Positions 40,365 through 43,761 of a stretch of DNA of 43,761 bases are shown piece by piece. The stretch is from Candidatus Nitrosopumilus sp. (lineage in GTDB: Archaea > Thermoproteota > Nitrososphaeria > Nitrososphaerales > Nitrosopumilaceae): assembly GCA_029263475.1 (NCBI GenBank), contig JAJCXK010000014.1, forward strand, positions 1 to 43,761, in the 5' to 3' direction. Each line of letters begins with the position of its first letter. Within the stretch, counting starts at the first letter, position 1. A program made the translations under genes and the position numbers. The notes beneath the pieces were generated by a model, which did not search any database, was not told the origin of the DNA, and was given only the letters and a program-made list of their open reading frames with translations.

Positions 40365-41669
40365 ATGAATTCCAAATTATTATTATTTATAATTGTAGGT
40401 TTGATTGTATCGCCTTATTATGCAAACCATATCTTTGCAGAGCCCGGAGACTTGCTTTTCACAATTGAAGATTCAGGATTAAAACGTGACATGTTCCGCA
40501 GCTCAATGGATACTGTTGGAGACAAAATTGTTGTTGGTGCCTCAGGCAAAGTGGTAGATGGAATTACTTATGCTGGAGGTTTGTATGTTTTTGATGCAAA
40601 GACTGGATCTCTGTTATTTACAATAGACAATCCAGAACCAGACAGAGGAGATGATTTTGGAAAGCACATGATTACCACTGATAACAATATCGTAGTTGGA
40701 TTGCAAATTGAATACCCAAATGATGTACAAAACAAAGGTATGATGTACGTCTTTGACGGTAATACGGGATCTTTGCTTTACACAACAGATAATCCAAATG
40801 GGAAAGTGGATGATAGTTGGTTTGGTTATAGGATTAGTTCAATGGGGGACAATGTGATGTCGGGTTCTAACTTTAAGAATTCTGAAGGCAAATAGGAGTA
40901 TGGAGTACATGTCTTTGACGGTAACACAGGTTCTTTACTTTACACACTAAATGATTCTATTTCCGATGATTCTTCAGGATTTGGATATTCTTCCATATTC
41001 TTTGATGAAAGCATTGCAGTCTTTGCGCCTGATGAGGATCAAAATGATGACATTCATACAAATACAATACAGGTTTTTGATGCAAAGACAGGTTCATTCC
41101 AATATGTCATAGATAATCCAGATCCAAGTATGGGTCATTTTGGAAAACATCTTGCAGAAGTAAACGATAATCTTGTTGTAGGTGTTCCAACATACAATTA
41201 TGATGAGGATAATCCAATTTCTGGTTATATCTACGTCTTTGATGGTGACACAGGAGACTTGTTATTCACAATTGATTATCCTGAAGAAAATCTACATGAT
41301 GTAGAATTTGGCGCTTATTTGACTGCGGTAGGTGATAATATCGCTCTTAGATCAATTGGGCATGACTCTGAAGGGCCTGCCACTGATCTTATCTATATTT
41401 TTGATGGAAAAACCGGAGAATTATTGCTTACAATTGATGAACAAATTTTAAGAGATCAAAATTCAGCTTTATACATAAGCTCTGTGAATAATGATGAAAA
41501 TCTTGTCATCTCTGGAATGAATGTGGTAGAAAAATATTCCCAACTTAACCCAGTGTATGTCTTTGAAGGAATATCAACTACAATAGATTATTCATCATTA
41601 ATTGTAATTGCATGTGTTGTATCTGCAATAATGCTGCTAAGTGTAATTATATTCAAGAAAAGAAAATAA
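40365..41669 (+). pseudogene. Secreted FG-GAP-like propeller split by one in-frame TAG
   Basis: ATG 40365 (MNSKLLLF) with signal peptide to about HIFA-EPG. The frame stops at TAG 40893-40895 and goes on in the same frame, without any gap, to 41669: EYGVHVFDGNTGSLLY and so on, ending in a membrane helix (SLIVIACVVSAIMLLSVIIF) and KKRK. Repeats of the form VFDGNTGSLLYT-x-DNP recur about seven times. Read through, it gives about 434 aa with a C-terminal anchor. Likely a single nonsense mutation (GAG-like codon) or a sequencing error. Confidence 0.75.
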
Positions 41670-41741
41670 ACTGTTTAAAATATCTCTTTAAGATTTCTTT
41701 AATATTAAACTCACAGAAGCAGTATGCGAAAAGTGCAGATA

Positions 41742-42089
41742 CTAGACAGATATCCCGTCAAAGATTCGGGCCAACAGGTTTTCCTTTATCTTGTGATTCA
41801 CTGAGACCTTGCCATATAGTGAATGCAGATAGTTCTTGTCTGCTGCACCGAATCTTCTCAGTCCGTTATAGTATGGGAACATTACAGTAGAATATCTCAA
41901 ATTGACATCCGTAAGATGATTGCATACAAGGTTGTGTCCTCCGCATTCGTGCTTTAGTGTATGCATCGGATCGTATGTCTTCACTGAGCTGTTGGGAAAC
42001 GCCCTCATTCTGGAATCGGTGTTGATTTCGTCTCTTTTTTCCACAAGGGATTTTATTTTCTGCTTTAGTAAATCATTGTCAAACTTCAT
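41742..42089 (-). CDS. Hypothetical protein (115 aa)
   Basis: ATG 42089 (MKFDNDLLKQKIKSLVEKRD) is preferred over 42116. Contains HTLKHECGGHNLVCNHLTD, a possible metal cluster, then YYNGLRRFGAADKNYLHSLYG. No family recognised. Convergent with the propeller gene. Confidence 0.5.
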   Translation of the reverse strand: MKFDNDLLKQKIKSLVEKRDEINTDSRMRAFPNSSVKTYDPMHTLKHECGGHNLVCNHLTDVNLRYSTVMFPYYNGLRRFGAADKNYLHSLYGKVSVNHKIKENLLARIFDGISV

Positions 42090-42217
42090 GAAATGATGTT
42101 TGAGTTTTTGATACAAGGGAATTATTTGGTAAAAAATAGTTAGATCTTTTTTAATTCACATTATGAAAAGTATTTTGTAGAAATAGTAATTAGCATACAC
42201 AGTCATTTTTTAACATC

Positions 42218-42625
42218 GTGCCTGTCAATGGAAGAGTCAGCGTAGGTTGGCAAATATTGTTTGCATTCATTCCTTTTGTGAATTTCTGGGCATTTGCAAG
42301 GATTAAGAAATTTAGACAGTTTTTGTTGTATTTCTTTCTACCCAATTTGGCAGTAAACGCAGTAATTTGGATAGTCAAAACACTTCAGTATGGCGGGGTT
42401 TTGAAAAGACCTGCGGATGAAAATGGGTTGATGTATCCAAAGCCACCGCTGCCATCATATGTGAATCCAGAACCACGTACTTCTGAAGAGATACTCAGCT
42501 CAATGTTCAACAGTTTTAACATCCTTGACAATGTCGGGTATGTCATATCACTTTTCATTTTCATGTTCTCACTTTATCTGATAATTAGATGGTCCAGGCT
42601 ATGGAATAGGCAGTTTACAGATTAG
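42218..42625 (+). CDS. Membrane protein (135 aa), GTG start
   Basis: GTG 42218; no ATG in frame upstream. Helices at about 10-28 (VGWQILFAFIPFVNFWAFARI), 35-58 and 105-128. The first part (FIPFVNFWAFARIKKFRQFLLYF) matches a small membrane protein type frequent in this lineage. Function unknown. Confidence 0.65.
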   Translation: MPVNGRVSVGWQILFAFIPFVNFWAFARIKKFRQFLLYFFLPNLAVNAVIWIVKTLQYGGVLKRPADENGLMYPKPPLPSYVNPEPRTSEEILSSMFNSFNILDNVGYVISLFIFMFSLYLIIRWSRLWNRQFTD

Positions 42626-42693
42626 AAAAATTACTTTTCCATCTCAAATAGCGTAAACCCGATAATCATCAATGTGAAGTTCATCTTTGTATG

Positions 42694-42745
42694 GCACGAT
42701 TTATCATGATCAATCTTCATTTCAGTCATGAAATCCCTTCTTATC
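42694..42745 (+). repeat. Promoter/signal-peptide cassette, copy 5
   Basis: GCACGATTTATCATGATC then AATCTTCATTTCAGTC and ATG 42728. One base pair fewer in TATC-ATGATC than in other copies. Confidence 0.8.
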
Positions 42746-42850
42746 TTGGCCTTGCTTTCGGTTGCTTTGGTTGGCGATGTAGGTTCTGTTTATGCTGAAA
42801 CAGAAGTTTACAAGTTTGAAACAATCCCGTTTTCCAACATCAAGTTATGA
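42728..42850 (+). pseudogene. Truncated copy of the coiled-coil secreted gene
   Basis: ATG to TGA, 40 codons: MKSLLILALLSVALVGDVGS, VYAETEVYKFETIPFSNIKL. The first 35 residues match the start of the protein at 28211 (MKSLLVLALLSVVLVG..AETETLTYETIPY); the rest is gone. Its stop overlaps the next ATG (ATGA), so it may now serve as a coupling leader. Confidence 0.7.
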
Positions 42851-43074
42851 ATTATAAAAATTTGATAATATTTTCTGCATTGGTATTGACAATCATGAGA
42901 ATTTCAATAAGATATCTAGTCTATGCAATTGCAGAAGAAAACGGTCAAATGCAAGGGTATGACAAGGGCATATTCAAAAATGGTACAGATACGTTAGTTT
43001 GCGATACGGCGGTTTTTAGACAGCCATTTAATTGCAAGGTCATGAAACCGCTGAGCACAGATATTTCCCAATAA
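42847..43074 (+). CDS. Small exported protein MNYKNL-type, paralogue of 27699
   Basis: A 75-aa protein: helix (about 6-26), then KNGTDTLVCDTAVFRQPFNCKVM with two Cys. Near-collinear with the gene at 27699 at both DNA and protein level, including the tail before the next cassette (CCCAATAAAGTAG). Starts in the ATGA overlap with the truncated frame. Confidence 0.7.
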   Translation: MNYKNLIIFSALVLTIMRISIRYLVYAIAEENGQMQGYDKGIFKNGTDTLVCDTAVFRQPFNCKVMKPLSTDISQ

Positions 43075-43125
43075 AGTAGTAGAATTTATCTATGATCAAT
43101 CTTCATTTCAGTCATGAAATCACTT
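43071..43125 (+). repeat. Promoter/signal-peptide cassette, copy 6
   Basis: ATAAAGTAGTAGAATTTATC then TATGATCAATCTTCATTTCAGTC and ATG 43114. Confidence 0.85.
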
Positions 43126-43692
43126 CTTGCTTTGGCTTTGCTATCAGTTGTCATAGTAGGATTAATTGGGAATGCTTATGCGGGAGGTCCCAGCCTGAAA
43201 ATGCAAAAGGATTGGGGATATGATTCTGAAAAATTTGGATGCTGGTATCAAGCCAGCGTGCTAGTTGAAAGACCAAATGGAGAATATGCATGTGTTTACC
43301 CACATACGGCTGTCAAAACAAATTGGGAAGTGGTGATCAATTCCAGCAATTCCAATTTCATGGAAACCAAGGTAGGCAATCACAATATTTTTGCTCATTT
43401 CAGCAGGGGCATTGTTTCACACTCCATGGCACTCAGCGACGATAATTCGTTGATAGTTGACTTGTCTGCAAAATCAGACGGAACGATGTCCGTAGCGATA
43501 CCCCATGCCCTCATGAGCACGCAGACTGACAACTGCCTCAAACCGATTCCCGATGACCCCTACTATGTCTTGGTTGATGATGTGGAAGTATTTTTTGATC
43601 AAAGAATATCCAATGACACCATACGATATCTGGAAATCCCATATGCTTCCAGTGTGAATCAAATAGAGATTATTGGAAGTTGTCCGATTTAA
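43114..43692 (+). CDS. Secreted protein with Cys/NG-ACV domain, paralogue of 1153
   Basis: Signal peptide MKSLLALALLSVVIVGLIGNAYA-GGP, then CWYQASVLVERPNGEYACVYP and THTAVK-like residues, then the same domain as the protein at 1153 (HNIFAHFSRGIVS, IPHALM, YYVLVDDVEVFFD, IEIIGSCPI). Secreted; four to five Cys likely pair. Driven by cassette copy 6. Confidence 0.8.
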   Translation: MKSLLALALLSVVIVGLIGNAYAGGPSLKMQKDWGYDSEKFGCWYQASVLVERPNGEYACVYPHTAVKTNWEVVINSSNSNFMETKVGNHNIFAHFSRGIVSHSMALSDDNSLIVDLSAKSDGTMSVAIPHALMSTQTDNCLKPIPDDPYYVLVDDVEVFFDQRISNDTIRYLEIPYASSVNQIEIIGSCPI

Positions 43693-43720
43693 CAACAACG
43701 AGCATCAATCAAATAATTCC

Positions 43721-43761
43721 CCATAAAGTAGCATAATTTATCCATGATCAAAATTTATTTC
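43721..43761 (+). repeat. Promoter/signal-peptide cassette, copy 7 (cut by window end)
   Basis: CCATAAAGTAGCATAATTTATC then CATGATCAAAATTTATTTC to the window end; another cassette-driven gene is expected to the right. Confidence 0.7.

Noticed and set aside
39230..40895. TAG as a recoded sense codon, because four in-frame stops in this tract are TAG
   Set aside because: One in-frame stop in the same tract is TGA (39275), the other frames are decayed, and no pyrrolysine genes are visible. Ordinary decay explains it.

Overview
The window looks like marine ammonia-oxidising archaeon DNA (Nitrososphaerota, formerly Thaumarchaeota; Nitrosopumilus-like). The grounds are low GC, archaeal ribosomal protein L10e beside a tRNA-splicing endonuclease, a two-domain multicopper oxidase, CbtA/CbtB with a DUF4443-like regulator, archaeal TATA boxes with very short leaders, tiny Cys-rich proteins, and many exported proteins with the recurring motif Rx-NG-x-ACV. 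This lineage call rests on family recognition, not on a search.

Layout. (1) 1-6.6 kb: a plus-strand run of exported or membrane proteins ending in an 820-residue beta-propeller with two inserted S-layer-like modules. (2) 6.6-14.7 kb: a zinc-binding lipoprotein-like ZnuA with a repeated operator and a divergent zinc peptide, an arsenite methyltransferase, a stand-alone PLD-like domain, EndA, L10e and a PD-(D/E)XK nuclease-like protein. (3) 14.8-22.1 kb: multicopper oxidase, paired zinc-ribbon peptides, CbtAB plus regulator, and gene-poor DNA with a 22-bp inverted motif (CGTAATC-N8-GATTACG) and a duplicated ~300-bp noncoding element around a small two-helix membrane protein. (4) 22.1-30.6 kb: an old integrated element between an intact tRNA-Gly(GCC) and a decayed copy of its 3' half. 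It carries a six-gene overlapping operon of tiny proteins, TGATGC iterons, a matrixin-type metalloprotease, small membrane proteins, an HNH protein, an integrase N-terminal fragment, and a string of short secreted genes that share one promoter plus signal-peptide cassette. (5) 30.6-38.8 kb: ordinary chromosome with a CPA2 antiporter, a long coiled-coil protein, a family 2 glycosyltransferase, and a rhodanese/ferredoxin operon. (6) 38.9-43.8 kb: a decayed tract with broken copies of element genes, a propeller gene split by an amber codon, and further copies of the promoter/signal-peptide cassette.

The parts most likely to be new are the cassette family (seven copies over 17 kb), the tRNA-Gly element with its iterons and cytosolic-looking matrixin, the duplicated intergenic element with the 22-bp motif, and two small cysteine-peptide genes controlled by striking inverted repeats. 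At least 13 small or broken reading frames reported here lie below usual gene-calling limits.
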